Counted from the stretch's first letter, positions 51,712 to 62,086 are shown. The stretch is DNA of 64,000 nucleotides from Pseudomonas chlororaphis (GCF_003731765.1 NZ_MOAL01000008.1:558001-622000), one strand, 5' to 3'. Program-made: numbers and translations. The notes: a model not told the origin generated them from the letters alone.

Positions 51712-52179
51712 TCATTTAGCGTCTTTGCTAACGGTATTGAGCAGGAACTTACCGATCAGGTCCTCCAGTACCAGCGACGACTGAGTGTCATGGATGGTGC
51801 CACCATCCTTGAGCAGGGACTCTTCCCCACCCACGCTGATACCGATGTATTTCTCACCCAACAAGCCCGCAGTCAGGATAGATGCAGTGGAGTCAGTCGG
51901 CAGATTATCCACGCGCTTTTCCAGTTGCATCGTCACCCGGCCGGTGAAGCTGTCGCGGTCCAGATCGATAGCCGTGACCTTGCCGATAGTCACACCGGCC
52001 ATGGTCACTTTAGCTCTGACAGTCAAACCGGCGATATTGTCGAAGTACGCGTAAAGTTTGTAGGTATCGGTGCTCGCGGCGGCCGACAAGCCACTGACCC
52101 GCAAGGCCAGCAACAGCAAAGCCAGGATGCCAGCCAGCAAGAAAAGGCCGACACCGATTTCCAGGGTGCGGTTTTGCAT
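51712..52179 (-). CDS. mlaD: MCE-domain lipid transport protein MlaD
   Basis: The 155-residue protein has an N-terminal membrane helix (8-28) and one MCE domain (LYAYFDNIAGLTVRAKVTMAGVTIGKV and LLGEKYIGISVGGEE). It forms a hexameric ring that passes phospholipids between MlaE and MlaC. The start overlaps the mlaE stop by one base. Confidence 0.95.
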   Translation of the reverse strand: MQNRTLEIGVGLFLLAGILALLLLALRVSGLSAAASTDTYKLYAYFDNIAGLTVRAKVTMAGVTIGKVTAIDLDRDSFTGRVTMQLEKRVDNLPTDSTASILTAGLLGEKYIGISVGGEESLLKDGGTIHDTQSSLVLEDLIGKFLLNTVSKDAK

Positions 52180-52976
52180 CAGAAATCTCCAAACATCAAG
52201 GCGGTCAGAATAAAGTCCAAGCCGAGCACCGCCAGGGAGGCGTACACCACGGTCTTGGTAGTGGCACGGCTGATCCCCTCTGAAGTGGGCTCACAGTCGT
52301 AGCCTTGGAATACGGCGATCCAGGTCACTACAAAGGCGAAAACAATACTTTTAATCACACCATTGAGCACGTCACCACTGAAGGTCACGCTGTTTTGCAT
52401 GTTCGACCAGTAGGAACCTTCATAGACCCCCAGCCAGTCGACTGCCACCCAGGAGCCACCCCAGATCCCCACTACGCTGAAAATCATCGCCAGCAACGGC
52501 AGGGAAATGAAACCCGCCCACAGGCGCGGGGCAATGATGTATTTGAGCGGGTCGACACCGATCATCTCCAGGCTGGAGAGTTGCTCGGTGGACTTCATGT
52601 TGCCGATTTCCGCGGTCAGGGCCGAACCCGCGCGACCGGCGAACAGCAGCGCCGTCACCACCGGGCCGAGTTCACGCAGCAACGTCAGGGCGACCATCTG
52701 CCCCACCGCTTGCTCGGAACCGTAGCTGGACAGGATGTTGAACCCCTGCAGGGCCAGCACCATGCCGATGAACACCCCGGAAACCACGATGATCACCAGG
52801 GACATCACCCCCACCGAGTGCAGTTGCTTGACCAACAGGCCAAAGCCACCGCCAATGCCGCCGCGCCCCAACAAGGCATGAAACAGAAACAGACTGGAAC
52901 GCCCCAGTACCGCCAGGACATCAATGCCTGAACGACCGAAGAGGCGAACCCGTTCGAGTAACGATATTTTGCGCAT
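52179..52976 (-). CDS. mlaE: ABC transporter permease MlaE
   Basis: The 265-residue permease has five to six membrane helices and the MlaE pattern (GMVLALQGFNILSSYGSEQAVG, LRELGPVVTALLFAGRAGSALTAEIGNMK, EQLSSLEMIGVDPLKYIIAPRLWA, VFQGYDCEPTSEGISRATTKTVV). It forms the inner-membrane channel of the Mla phospholipid system. The start overlaps the mlaF stop. Confidence 0.96.
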   Translation of the reverse strand: MRKISLLERVRLFGRSGIDVLAVLGRSSLFLFHALLGRGGIGGGFGLLVKQLHSVGVMSLVIIVVSGVFIGMVLALQGFNILSSYGSEQAVGQMVALTLLRELGPVVTALLFAGRAGSALTAEIGNMKSTEQLSSLEMIGVDPLKYIIAPRLWAGFISLPLLAMIFSVVGIWGGSWVAVDWLGVYEGSYWSNMQNSVTFSGDVLNGVIKSIVFAFVVTWIAVFQGYDCEPTSEGISRATTKTVVYASLAVLGLDFILTALMFGDF

Positions 52977-53785
52977 CAGCGCTTCCCCAGGAGATCTGCG
53001 CGGTAGTCCGGCGCTGGAAAGTGGAACGGTACCGGGCCGTCAGGATCGCCTTTCATGAATTGACGGATGCGCGGATTGTCGGAGTCCATCAGCTCGGCAG
53101 GAGTTCCCTGGCCCAGCACCTGGCCATCGCCCACCACATAGATGTAGTCAGCGATGCTCGCCGTTTCGGCCAGATCGTGGGAGACCACGATGCTGGTGAT
53201 GCCCAGGGCATCATTGAGCAGGCGGATCAGGCGCACCAGGACGCCCATGGCAATCGGGTCCTGGCCCACGAATGGCTCGTCGTACATAAGAATCTGCGGA
53301 TCCAGGGCAATGGCGCGCGCCAGGGCCACCCGGCGCTTCATGCCCCCGGACAGCTCATCCGGCATCAGGTCGATGGCGCCGCGCAGCCCGACGGCCTGCA
53401 ATTTGAGCAGGACGATGTCGCGGATCATCTCTTCCGGCAGTTCGGTATGAACCCGCAAGGGGAAAGCCACGTTCTCGAAGACGTCGAGGTCGGTGAACAG
53501 GGCTCCGCTCTGGAACAGCACGCCCATTTGCTTGCGGGCATCGAACAGGTCACTGCGCGACAGCGCGGGCAGGTTCTGCCCGTTGACCCACACTTCGCCG
53601 GCGCTGGGCCGCAATTGCGCGCCCATCAGCCGCAGCAGCGTGGTTTTCCCGCAGCCGGAAGGCCCCATGATGCCGGTGACCTTGCCCCGCTGAATACGGA
53701 TATCGACATTATTGAAGATGCTGCGCGCACCGCGCTTGAAGGACAGTCCCTTCAGCTCGACCGCGTAGGCGTTATCGGCACTCAT
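52976..53785 (-). CDS. mlaF: ABC transporter ATPase MlaF
   Basis: The 269-residue ATPase has Walker A GPSGCGKTT near 42-50, the signature LSGGMKRRVALARA and Walker B ILMYDEPF. It powers the Mla complex, which keeps the outer membrane free of excess phospholipids. In P. putida the same operon is called ttg2 and is linked to toluene tolerance. It is first of mlaFEDCB and divergent from kdsD. Confidence 0.96.
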   Translation of the reverse strand: MSADNAYAVELKGLSFKRGARSIFNNVDIRIQRGKVTGIMGPSGCGKTTLLRLMGAQLRPSAGEVWVNGQNLPALSRSDLFDARKQMGVLFQSGALFTDLDVFENVAFPLRVHTELPEEMIRDIVLLKLQAVGLRGAIDLMPDELSGGMKRRVALARAIALDPQILMYDEPFVGQDPIAMGVLVRLIRLLNDALGITSIVVSHDLAETASIADYIYVVGDGQVLGQGTPAELMDSDNPRIRQFMKGDPDGPVPFHFPAPDYRADLLGKR

Positions 53786-54047
53786 CTAAACTCCTTGCGA
53801 TGCAGCCTTTCACTCGGACGCTTGGCTCCCTGCCGGGAGTACATCCTCAGGGCAGGCCGAACTGGCGGCGAACTATATCACTGCTGATACGGAGCGCCCA
53901 AGGCCGAAGCCGAGGCCGTTCAGGTCGAGGACAGGCGATTCAGCGCTTTCCCCAGCCCGGCGCAACAAAGCCTGACGAACTTGCGTGAGGGATTTGTTCA
54001 TTACCGCTATAATCGCCGCCTTTTCATCGGGCTATACGATTTCAGAC
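53786..54047 (+). promoter_or_regulatory. Divergent mlaF-kdsD promoter region
   Basis: The region has no gene. A perfect TATAAT lies at 54008-54013, 35 bp before the kdsD start, but the best -35 (TTGCGT, 53981-53986) is 21 bp away, so an activator or another -35 may be needed. No clear mlaF promoter was found. Confidence 0.45.
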
Positions 54048-55022
54048 ATGAGCCAATCCAGCGACCTGATTCAATCAGCACAACGCACCATCCGCCTCGA
54101 AATTCAGGCCGTAGAAGGCTTGCTGCCCCATATCGACGCAGATTTCGTACGCGCTTGCGAGATGATTCTGGCCAGCAAGGGCCGAGTGGTCGTGGTCGGC
54201 ATGGGCAAGTCCGGGCACATCGGCAACAAGATTGCCGCCACCCTGGCCAGCACCGGCACCACGGCATTTTTTGTCCACCCAGCCGAAGCCAGCCACGGCG
54301 ACATGGGCATGATCACCCGGGACGACGTGATCCTGGCGCTGTCCAACTCCGGCTCCACCAACGAAATCGTCACCCTGCTGCCGCTGATCAAACGCCTGGG
54401 CATCCAGCTGATCAGCATCACCGGCAACCCGAACTCGCCGCTGGCCAAGGCCGCCGAGGTCAACCTCAACGTGCACGTCGAGACCGAGGCCTGCCCGCTG
54501 AACCTGGCACCGACCTCCTCGACCACCGCCGCCCTGGTAATGGGTGATGCCCTGGCCGTGGCCCTGCTGGAAGCCCGTGGCTTCACCGCCGAAGACTTCG
54601 CCTTCTCGCACCCAGGTGGCGCGCTGGGCCGTCGCCTGCTGCTGAAAGTCGAGAACGTGATGCACGAAGGCGCCGAACTGCCGAACGTGCAGCGCGGCAC
54701 CCTGCTTAAAGACGCGCTCATGGAAATGACTCGTAAAGGTTTGGGCATGACCGTGGTCCTCGAAGCCGATGGCCGCCTGGCCGGGATCTTCACCGACGGT
54801 GACTTGCGCCGGACCCTGGACCGCGCCATCAACATCCATGAAGCCAGCATCGATGACGTCATGACCCCTCACGGCAAGACCGCCCGCGCCGACATGCTCG
54901 CGGCCGAAGCCCTGAAAATCATGGAAGATCACAAAATCAGCGCCCTGGTGGTGGTGGACAAGGATGACCGCCCCATCGGCGCCTTGAACATGCACGACCT
55001 GCTGCGCGCGGGAGTCATGTAA
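54048..55022 (+). CDS. kdsD: Arabinose-5-phosphate isomerase
   Basis: The 324-residue enzyme makes arabinose 5-phosphate for Kdo. The SIS domain (GRVVVVGMGKSGHIGNKIAATLASTG, SNSGSTNEIV) is followed by two CBS domains from about 205. The start at 54048 (MSQSSDLIQSAQ) fits the family. The stop overlaps the kdsC ATG (TAATG). It begins the kds-lpt gene row. Confidence 0.96.
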   Translation: MSQSSDLIQSAQRTIRLEIQAVEGLLPHIDADFVRACEMILASKGRVVVVGMGKSGHIGNKIAATLASTGTTAFFVHPAEASHGDMGMITRDDVILALSNSGSTNEIVTLLPLIKRLGIQLISITGNPNSPLAKAAEVNLNVHVETEACPLNLAPTSSTTAALVMGDALAVALLEARGFTAEDFAFSHPGGALGRRLLLKVENVMHEGAELPNVQRGTLLKDALMEMTRKGLGMTVVLEADGRLAGIFTDGDLRRTLDRAINIHEASIDDVMTPHGKTARADMLAAEALKIMEDHKISALVVVDKDDRPIGALNMHDLLRAGVM

Positions 55023-55546
55023 TGAGCGACGATCTGCTGCAACGTGGCAAACACATCAAACTGGCGGTGTTCGACGTCGACGGCGTGCTCACCGATGGCC
55101 GCCTGTACTTTCTCGAAGACGGCAGCGAATTCAAGACCTTCAACACCCTGGATGGCCAAGGCATCAAGATGCTGATGGCCGCCGGCGTGCAGACGGCAAT
55201 CATCAGCGGGCGCAAGACCCCGGTGGTCGAGCGCCGCGCCAAGAACCTGGGGATTCCCCACCTGTATCAGGGCCGCGAGGATAAATTGGTGGTCCTGGAC
55301 GAGCTTCTCGGCCAACTCAACCTAAGCTACGAACAGGTCGCGTACCTGGGTGACGATCTGCCGGACCTGCCCGTGATCCGTCGCGTCGGCCTGGGCATGG
55401 CTGTGGCCAATGCGGCCAGCTTCGTCCGCGAGCACGCCCACGGCATCACCCAGGCCCGGGGCGGCGAAGGCGCCGCACGTGAGTTCTGCGAGTTGATCCT
55501 GCGCGCCCAAGGCAGCCTCGATGCGGCCAACGCCGCTTACTTATAG
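55022..55546 (+). CDS. kdsC: 3-deoxy-D-manno-octulosonate 8-phosphate phosphatase
   Basis: The 174-residue HAD phosphatase removes phosphate from Kdo 8-phosphate. The nucleophile motif FDVDGVLTDG with Asp18 and Asp20, then YLGDDLPDLPVIRRVGLGMAVANA, matches the C0-type tetrameric enzyme. It is coupled to kdsD by a one-base overlap. Confidence 0.97.
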   Translation: MSDDLLQRGKHIKLAVFDVDGVLTDGRLYFLEDGSEFKTFNTLDGQGIKMLMAAGVQTAIISGRKTPVVERRAKNLGIPHLYQGREDKLVVLDELLGQLNLSYEQVAYLGDDLPDLPVIRRVGLGMAVANAASFVREHAHGITQARGGEGAAREFCELILRAQGSLDAANAAYL

Positions 55547-55554
55547 AGCCCCTT

Positions 55555-56127
55555 ATGCTGAGCAAAAAGATTCGCAACATCCTGATTTTCGGGGTCATCG
55601 CCGCGCTGTTCGCGGCCGTGGGCTACTGGAACATCAGCCCGGAACGTTTTCTCGACAAGCCTGTGGCCCAGGTCGACGAAAGCGCCATCGACTATTACGT
55701 GATCAACGCCCGCAGCGTGCAGTACCTGCCCGACGGCAAGATGCAGTACGAAATGACCTCGGACAAGGTCGAGCACGTCAAGACCACCGAAGTCACCCTG
55801 CTGACCAAGCCTGACCTGCAGATGTACCGCGGCACCACCTTCCCCTGGCACGTCCAGAGCGAGCGTGGCGAGGTCAATCCGGACGGCACCCAGGTCGAGT
55901 TGATCGATTCGGTACGGGTTGCCCGCAAAGACGACAAGAATCGCAACCTGCTGATCACCACCAGCCGGATGACAGTATTCCCGCAGAAGCAATATGCGCA
56001 GACCGAGCAAGCCGTTAGAATCGACGGCGCCGGCGGCGTGACGACTGCCAAGGGAATGAAAGCGTATTTGAAAGACGGCAGGATGAACCTGCTATCGAAC
56101 GTAAGAGGACAGTATGAGGCTCGTTAA
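55555..56127 (+). CDS. lptC: LPS export protein LptC
   Basis: The 190-residue protein has one N-terminal membrane helix (8-26) and a periplasmic beta-jellyroll (YYVINARSVQYLPDGKMQYEM, LTSKDLVYD-like segments). LptC joins the LptBFG transporter to LptA in the bridge that carries LPS. It overlaps lptA by 14 bp. Confidence 0.92.
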   Translation: MLSKKIRNILIFGVIAALFAAVGYWNISPERFLDKPVAQVDESAIDYYVINARSVQYLPDGKMQYEMTSDKVEHVKTTEVTLLTKPDLQMYRGTTFPWHVQSERGEVNPDGTQVELIDSVRVARKDDKNRNLLITTSRMTVFPQKQYAQTEQAVRIDGAGGVTTAKGMKAYLKDGRMNLLSNVRGQYEAR

Positions 56128-56658
56128 AACCCTCCCTATTTTGCTCAGTCTGGGCGCAGCACTGGGAAGCGTGAGCGCCTGGGCTCTGCCGAACGATAGC
56201 CAGCAACCCATCCGCATCCAGGCCGATGACGCGCAACTGGATGACAAACAAGGCATCGCCACCTACAAGGGTGACGTGATCATTACCCAAGGTTCGATGA
56301 AGATCACCGGCAACACCGTGACCATTACCCGCGCCACCTCGGGCGAGATCGACGTGGTGACCTCGGTGGGCAACCTGGCCTACTTCGAGCAACTGCAGAA
56401 AGCCACCGACCAGAAACCGGTCCAGGCCTACGCAGTGACCATCCAGTACCACGCCCAGCAGAACCGCATCGTGCTGATCGACAAAGCCAAGGTCATCAAT
56501 GACGGCAACACCACCGAAGGCGAGAAAATCGTCTACGACACCGTCAAGCAGGTCGCCAATGCCGGCCGCGCCAATGGCAGCTCGGTGACCGCGCCACGTC
56601 CGCGGATCGACATGGTGATCCAGCCGAAAAAGAAAACTGAAGAGCAGAAGGCCCAGTA

Positions 56659-56659
<1 letters not shown>
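56114..56659 (+). CDS. lptA: LPS transport bridge protein LptA
   Basis: The 181-residue protein has a signal peptide (cleavage near residue 25, SAWA-L) and an OstA-type jellyroll (PIRIQADDAQLDDKQGIATYKGDVIITQGSMKI). It forms the periplasmic bridge for LPS. It overlaps lptC and abuts lptB. Confidence 0.95.
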
Positions 56660-57384
<725 letters not shown>

Positions 57385-57422
57385 GCACTGAGGTGTTTGG
57401 CCAGTCGCCAGGGCGCCGCAAG

Positions 57423-57540
57423 CAATAAAATCCTGCAATTTTTATTGTTACAGCGCTCTAGGCAAACACTTCAGTTTCAGGCATATAATTTGCTTATGTT
57501 TGGCGCCTCGGCGCCCTGTAGTGGATGGCGCATGTGCGCC
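57423..57540 (+). promoter_or_regulatory. rpoN leader with hairpins and -10 element
   Basis: An AT-rich inverted repeat CAATAAAA/TTTTATTG (57423-57447) lies before a TATAAT at 57484-57489. Two hairpins follow in the leader, GGCGC-CTCG-GCGCC at 57502-57515 and GGCGC-ATGT-GCGCC at 57527-57540. Their identical arms could pair with each other in more than one way. Confidence 0.55.
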
Positions 57541-57566
57541 GGCGAATAAGGTGTTAAGCCCCTGCC

Positions 57567-59060
57567 ATGAAACCATCGCTAGTCCTGAGAATGGGCCAGC
57601 AGCTGACGATGACACCGCAGCTGCAACAGGCCATCCGCCTGCTCCAATTGTCGACCCTGGACCTGCAACAGGAAATCCAGGAGGCCCTGGAGTCCAATCC
57701 GATGCTCGAACGCCAGGAAGAAGGCGACGACTTCGATAACAGCGACCCATTGGCCGACAACGCCGAGCAGAAACCCAACACCGACATCCAGGAACCCTCC
57801 TACCAGGAAACCGCCCCCACGGTGGACAACCTCGAGGAAGGCGAATGGAACGAGCGCATCCCCAACGAGCTGCCCGTCGACACTGCCTGGGAAGACGTCT
57901 ACCAGACCAGCGCCAGCAGCCTGCCGAGCAACGATGACGACGAGTGGGACTTCACCACCCGCACCTCCGCCGGCGAAAGCCTGCAGAGCCATCTGCTCTG
58001 GCAATTGAACCTGGCCCCGATGTCGGACACCGATCGCCTGATCGCCGTGACCCTGATCGATTGCATCAACAATCAGGGCTACCTGGATGAAACCCTCGAG
58101 GAGATCCTCGACGCCTTCGATCCGGAACTGGACATCGAACTGGACGAGATCGAAGCCGTCCTGCACCGCATCCAGCAATTCGAACCGGCCGGCATCGGCG
58201 CCCGCAACTTGGGCGAATGCCTGCTCCTGCAATTGCGTCAACTGCCGGCCAAGACCCCATGGCTGGCCGAAGCCCAGCGCCTGGTCACCGACTACATCGA
58301 CCTGCTGGGCAGCCGCGACTACAGCCAACTGATGCGGCGCATGAAGCTCAAGGAGGACGAGCTGCGCCAAGTCATCGAACTGGTACAGAGCCTCAACCCG
58401 CGCCCGGGCTCGCAAATCGAGTCCAGCGAAGCCGAATACGTTGTGCCCGACGTTATTGTGCGCAAGGACAACGAGCGCTGGCTGGTAGAGCTCAATCAGG
58501 AATCCGTACCGCGCCTGCGAGTGAATGCGCAATACGCCGGTTTTGTCCGCCGTGCCGACACCAGCGCCGACAACACCTTCATGCGCAACCAACTGCAGGA
58601 AGCGCGCTGGTTCATCAAGAGCCTGCAAAGCCGCAACGAAACCCTGATGAAGGTCGCCACCCAGATCGTCGAACACCAGCGGGGCTTCCTCGAGTACGGT
58701 GACGAAGCGATGAAGCCGTTGGTCCTGCACGATATCGCTGAGGCGGTGGGCATGCACGAATCGACCATTTCCCGGGTGACCACGCAAAAATTCATGCATA
58801 CCCCACGGGGCATATATGAACTGAAATACTTTTTCTCCAGCCACGTCAGCACCTCCGAAGGCGGCGAATGCTCGTCCACGGCGATCCGCGCGATCATCAA
58901 AAAACTGGTCGCTGCGGAAAATCAGAAAAAGCCGTTGAGTGACAGCAAGATCGCTGGTTTACTGGAGGCACAAGGCATTCAGGTAGCCCGTCGTACCGTC
59001 GCCAAGTACCGCGAATCCCTTGGGATCGCGCCTTCCAGCGAACGGAAGCGGTTGATGTAG
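57567..59060 (+). CDS. rpoN: RNA polymerase sigma-54 factor
   Basis: The 497-residue sigma factor has the glutamine-rich activator-interacting region I (LRMGQQLTMTPQLQQAIRLLQLS at 6-28), an acidic linker, a core-binding region and the RpoN box ARRTVAKYRE near 476-485. It directs transcription of nitrogen, flagellar, and other genes with activator ATPases. It lies before hpf and the PTS-Ntr genes, the usual arrangement. Confidence 0.98.
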   Translation: MKPSLVLRMGQQLTMTPQLQQAIRLLQLSTLDLQQEIQEALESNPMLERQEEGDDFDNSDPLADNAEQKPNTDIQEPSYQETAPTVDNLEEGEWNERIPNELPVDTAWEDVYQTSASSLPSNDDDEWDFTTRTSAGESLQSHLLWQLNLAPMSDTDRLIAVTLIDCINNQGYLDETLEEILDAFDPELDIELDEIEAVLHRIQQFEPAGIGARNLGECLLLQLRQLPAKTPWLAEAQRLVTDYIDLLGSRDYSQLMRRMKLKEDELRQVIELVQSLNPRPGSQIESSEAEYVVPDVIVRKDNERWLVELNQESVPRLRVNAQYAGFVRRADTSADNTFMRNQLQEARWFIKSLQSRNETLMKVATQIVEHQRGFLEYGDEAMKPLVLHDIAEAVGMHESTISRVTTQKFMHTPRGIYELKYFFSSHVSTSEGGECSSTAIRAIIKKLVAAENQKKPLSDSKIAGLLEAQGIQVARRTVAKYRESLGIAPSSERKRLM

Positions 59061-59199
59061 TCGCCGGGCTAGCCACAGCGTTCCAGGGTGTGTTCGAAAG
59101 CAACCGAGCAGCAATCAGGCAAGGATGATTTCGGACACAACCTAAGTGGCAGGCAACCCAGCCTGCCGCCTTATGCACTGGCAACGAAGGAGAAGCTGT

Positions 59200-59505
59200 A
59201 TGCAAGTCAACATCAGTGGACACCAACTGGAAGTGACCGAACCCCTGCGCGCTTATATCGGCGAAAAACTCGACCGACTGGAGCGCCACTTTGACAAGAT
59301 TACCAATGTGCAGGTAACGATGGCTGTCGAGAAACTGAAACAGAAAATCGAAGCCACGCTGCACATCCACGGTGGGGAGGTTGTCGCCAATGCAGAACAT
59401 GACGATATGTATGCTGCGATTGACCTGCTCACGGACAAGCTCGACCGCCAACTGAAAAAGCATAAGGAAAAGCAACTCCACCTTCTCCAAGGCACGGGTC
59501 GCTAA
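59200..59505 (+). CDS. hpf: Ribosome hibernation promoting factor, short form
   Basis: The 101-residue protein (MQVNISGHQLEVTEPLRAYI) is the short HPF that pairs ribosomes in stationary phase. The start at 59200 has GAAGGAG upstream and fits the family. It has the usual place between rpoN and ptsN. Confidence 0.93.
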   Translation: MQVNISGHQLEVTEPLRAYIGEKLDRLERHFDKITNVQVTMAVEKLKQKIEATLHIHGGEVVANAEHDDMYAAIDLLTDKLDRQLKKHKEKQLHLLQGTGR

Positions 59506-59517
59506 CACTCCCCTCCC

Positions 59518-59982
59518 ATGATCCGACTTGAAAGCATCCTGACCCCCGGCCGTTCCCTCGTGAACGTGCCGGGCGGCAGTAAAAAACGCGCCCTCGAACA
59601 AATTGCCAACCTGATCAGCCGCGAAGTGCCTGATCTGGAGATGCAGGATGTCTTCGAGAGCCTGATTGCCCGTGAAAAACTCGGTTCTACGGGTTTTGGC
59701 AACGGCATCGCTATTCCTCACTGCCGTCTAAAAGGGTGCGAGTCGCCTATCAGCGCCTTGATGCACCTGGACGCCCCTATCGATTTCGACGCCATTGATG
59801 GCGCTCCGGTCGACCTGCTGTTCGTATTGCTGGTCCCGGAAGCGGCCACCGATGCTCACTTGGAACTGCTCCGGCAGATCGCCAGCATGCTGGATCGCAA
59901 GGAAGTGCGTGACCGGCTGCGCAGCGCCTCCAGCAATGAAGCCCTGTATCAGGTTGTCCTGGACGAACAGAACGGTCACTAG
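59518..59982 (+). CDS. ptsN: PTS IIA-like nitrogen regulator PtsN
   Basis: The 154-residue protein is EIIA-Ntr. The phosphorylated His68 lies in GNGIAIPHCRL, and FVLLVPEAATDAHLELL fits the family. It takes phosphate from NPr and affects potassium uptake and many regulators. It is followed by rapZ after 2 bp. Confidence 0.97.
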   Translation: MIRLESILTPGRSLVNVPGGSKKRALEQIANLISREVPDLEMQDVFESLIAREKLGSTGFGNGIAIPHCRLKGCESPISALMHLDAPIDFDAIDGAPVDLLFVLLVPEAATDAHLELLRQIASMLDRKEVRDRLRSASSNEALYQVVLDEQNGH

Positions 59983-59984
59983 CC

Positions 59985-60842
59985 ATGCGTTTGATCATCG
60001 TCAGCGGCCGTTCCGGCTCGGGTAAAAGCACCGCCCTCGATGTTCTTGAGGACCACGGTTACTACTGCATCGACAACTTGCCCGCCGGGTTGCTGCCCGA
60101 ACTGGCCGAGCGTGCGTTGATCCACACCGAGCTGGCACAACCGCTGGTGGCGGTGTCCATTGACGCACGCAACCTGCCCAGCCACTTGTCGCGCTTCCCC
60201 GAGCTCCTGGAAGAAGTCCGTGCCCGGCACATCCAGTGCGATGTGCTGTACCTGGACGCCGACGAGGAAACCCTGCTCAAGCGCTTCTCGGAAACCCGCC
60301 GGCGCCATCCGCTCAGCAGCGCTAATCGCTCCCTGGCGGAGGCCATTCACGACGAAACCCAATTGCTCGGGCCGATCGTCGATCTGGCCGACCTCAAGGT
60401 CAACACCACCAACCTGAACCTGTACCAACTGCGCGACACCATCAAGTTGCGCCTGTTGAACCAGCCTGAACCGGGCACGGCGTTCCTGGTGGAGTCCTTC
60501 GGGTTCAAACGCGGGATGCCGGTGGATGCGGACCTGGTATTCGATGTGCGCTGCCTGCCCAACCCCTATTGGAAACCCGAGCTGCGCGACCAGTCGGGGC
60601 TGGATCAACCGGTTGCCGAGTACCTGGCGGCACAGCCGGATGTCGAGGAGATGTTCCAGGACATCTCCAGCTACCTGCTCAAGTGGTTGCCGCGCTTCGC
60701 TGCCAGCAACCGCGCCTACGTCACTATTGCCATTGGCTGCACGGGCGGGCATCACCGCTCCGTCTACCTGACCGAACGCCTGGGTCAGGTGCTGCAACAA
60801 TCCCTGAAGAACGTCCAGGTTCGCCACCGCGACCTTAGCTGA
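59985..60842 (+). CDS. rapZ: RNase adapter protein RapZ
   Basis: The 285-residue P-loop protein has GRSGSGKST at 8-16 and the conserved C-terminal part ending IGCTGGHHRSVYLTERLG. In E. coli it guides RNase E to an amino-sugar sRNA; its target in Pseudomonas is less clear. It lies between ptsN and ptsO. Confidence 0.96.
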   Translation: MRLIIVSGRSGSGKSTALDVLEDHGYYCIDNLPAGLLPELAERALIHTELAQPLVAVSIDARNLPSHLSRFPELLEEVRARHIQCDVLYLDADEETLLKRFSETRRRHPLSSANRSLAEAIHDETQLLGPIVDLADLKVNTTNLNLYQLRDTIKLRLLNQPEPGTAFLVESFGFKRGMPVDADLVFDVRCLPNPYWKPELRDQSGLDQPVAEYLAAQPDVEEMFQDISSYLLKWLPRFAASNRAYVTIAIGCTGGHHRSVYLTERLGQVLQQSLKNVQVRHRDLS

Positions 60843-60858
60843 AAGGATCTACCCCGCG

Positions 60859-61131
60859 ATGCCTGCTCTGGAAATTGAAATCATCAACAAACTGGGCTTG
60901 CATGCCCGTGCTTCAGCCAAATTCGTCGGCGTTGCCGGTCAGTTTCCTTGCCAGATCAGAGCGGGCAGAACCCCGGAATCCATGGTCGACGGCAAAAGCA
61001 TCATGGCCATGATGATGCTGGCCGCCGGCAAGGGCACCAAGATTCATTTGAAAACCGAAGGCGAGCAGGAGCAGGAAGCGCTGGATGCGCTGGTGGCACT
61101 GATCAACAATTATTTCGACGAAGGCGAGTAA
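60859..61131 (+). CDS. ptsO: Phosphocarrier protein NPr
   Basis: The 90-residue HPr-like protein has the phosphorylated His15 in GLHARASAKF and the SIMAMMMLAAGKGT motif. It passes phosphate from PtsP to PtsN. AAAGGA precedes the start by 10 nt. It is the last gene of rpoN-hpf-ptsN-rapZ-ptsO. Confidence 0.95.
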   Translation: MPALEIEIINKLGLHARASAKFVGVAGQFPCQIRAGRTPESMVDGKSIMAMMMLAAGKGTKIHLKTEGEQEQEALDALVALINNYFDEGE

Positions 61132-61145
61132 AGGCGACAGGGCAA

Positions 61146-61159
61146 GCCTGCCGCCAGGC
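61146..61159. terminator. Short hairpin between convergent genes
   Basis: GCCTG-CCGC-CAGGC lies in the 30-bp gap between ptsO and the ZIP gene. It has no T run and is a weak terminator candidate. Confidence 0.35.
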
Positions 61160-61161
61160 AC

Positions 61162-62055
61162 TCAAGCGAGTGCCGTATCCATCACCATCATCAGACAAAA
61201 GCCGATGCACAGCCCAAGGCTGGCGAGTTTTTCATTGCCGTTGCGTCGCGACTCCGGAATCACTTCCTGAGTCACCACCAAGAGCATCGCCCCCGCCGCC
61301 AAGGCCAAGCCCAAGGGCAACAACAGCTCGGCAAGGCTGACCAGCCAGGCACAGAGCAGGGCGAAGACCGGCTCAACCAGGCCGGACGCCGCACCGATCA
61401 GGAACGCCCTGACCCGCGACATCCCCGCCCCTGCCAACACCAACGCGATCACCAGCCCCTCTGGCACATCCTGCAGGGCAATGCCCATGGCCAGGCTGTC
61501 AGCGTCGGCCATACCGCCACCGGCCGACACCCCCACCGCCATGCCTTCGGGAATGTTGTGGGCGATGATCGCAAACACAAACAGCCAGATACGCGGCGGA
61601 ATCAACGGGTGCTGCGGCGTGCCCACCAGCACCTCCGGAGTGACCCCGGAGAGCCGACGATCCACGAGAAACAGGCAGAACGCGCCCAGCATGATGCCCA
61701 AGCTGATCAGGCCACTGGAGGCCCAAGGCGAAAGCCCCAGGCTTTCAGCGGCCGCAATGCCCGGCACAATCAATGAAAAGGCGGTGGCCGCCAGCATCAC
61801 GCCCGCACCAAACCCCAACAATGTGTCGCTCAACGCCACAGGCATCCGGCGGATCACCAGCACCGGCACAGCCCCAAGGGCCGTGCCCAGGGCACAGATC
61901 GCCCCGCCTTGTAACGCCCGCAACAGTCGCGGCTCCAGGTTCAGCCAGCTCAGTCCTTGAGCCACCAGCAATGCGGTCCCCGCCAACAGCAACAGCGAAC
62001 CGAACGCATAACGAAACATTCGTCCGCCGCTGATCGCCAGTGTTTCAGTGCCCAT
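61162..62055 (-). CDS. ZIP-family metal transporter
   Basis: The 297-residue membrane protein has about eight helices and the ZIP motifs HNIPEGMAVGVS near 165-176 and LQDVPEGLVIAL near 193-204, which form the metal path. It likely imports zinc, manganese or iron. It follows sodA by 31 bp on the same strand, in the fumC-orfX-sodA unit, which suggests manganese or iron supply, though the metal cannot be read by eye. Confidence 0.9.
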   Translation of the reverse strand: MGTETLAISGGRMFRYAFGSLLLLAGTALLVAQGLSWLNLEPRLLRALQGGAICALGTALGAVPVLVIRRMPVALSDTLLGFGAGVMLAATAFSLIVPGIAAAESLGLSPWASSGLISLGIMLGAFCLFLVDRRLSGVTPEVLVGTPQHPLIPPRIWLFVFAIIAHNIPEGMAVGVSAGGGMADADSLAMGIALQDVPEGLVIALVLAGAGMSRVRAFLIGAASGLVEPVFALLCAWLVSLAELLLPLGLALAAGAMLLVVTQEVIPESRRNGNEKLASLGLCIGFCLMMVMDTALA

Positions 62056-62086
62056 AGTCGGCCTTAGATCTTGTCAAGTTGGAGAC

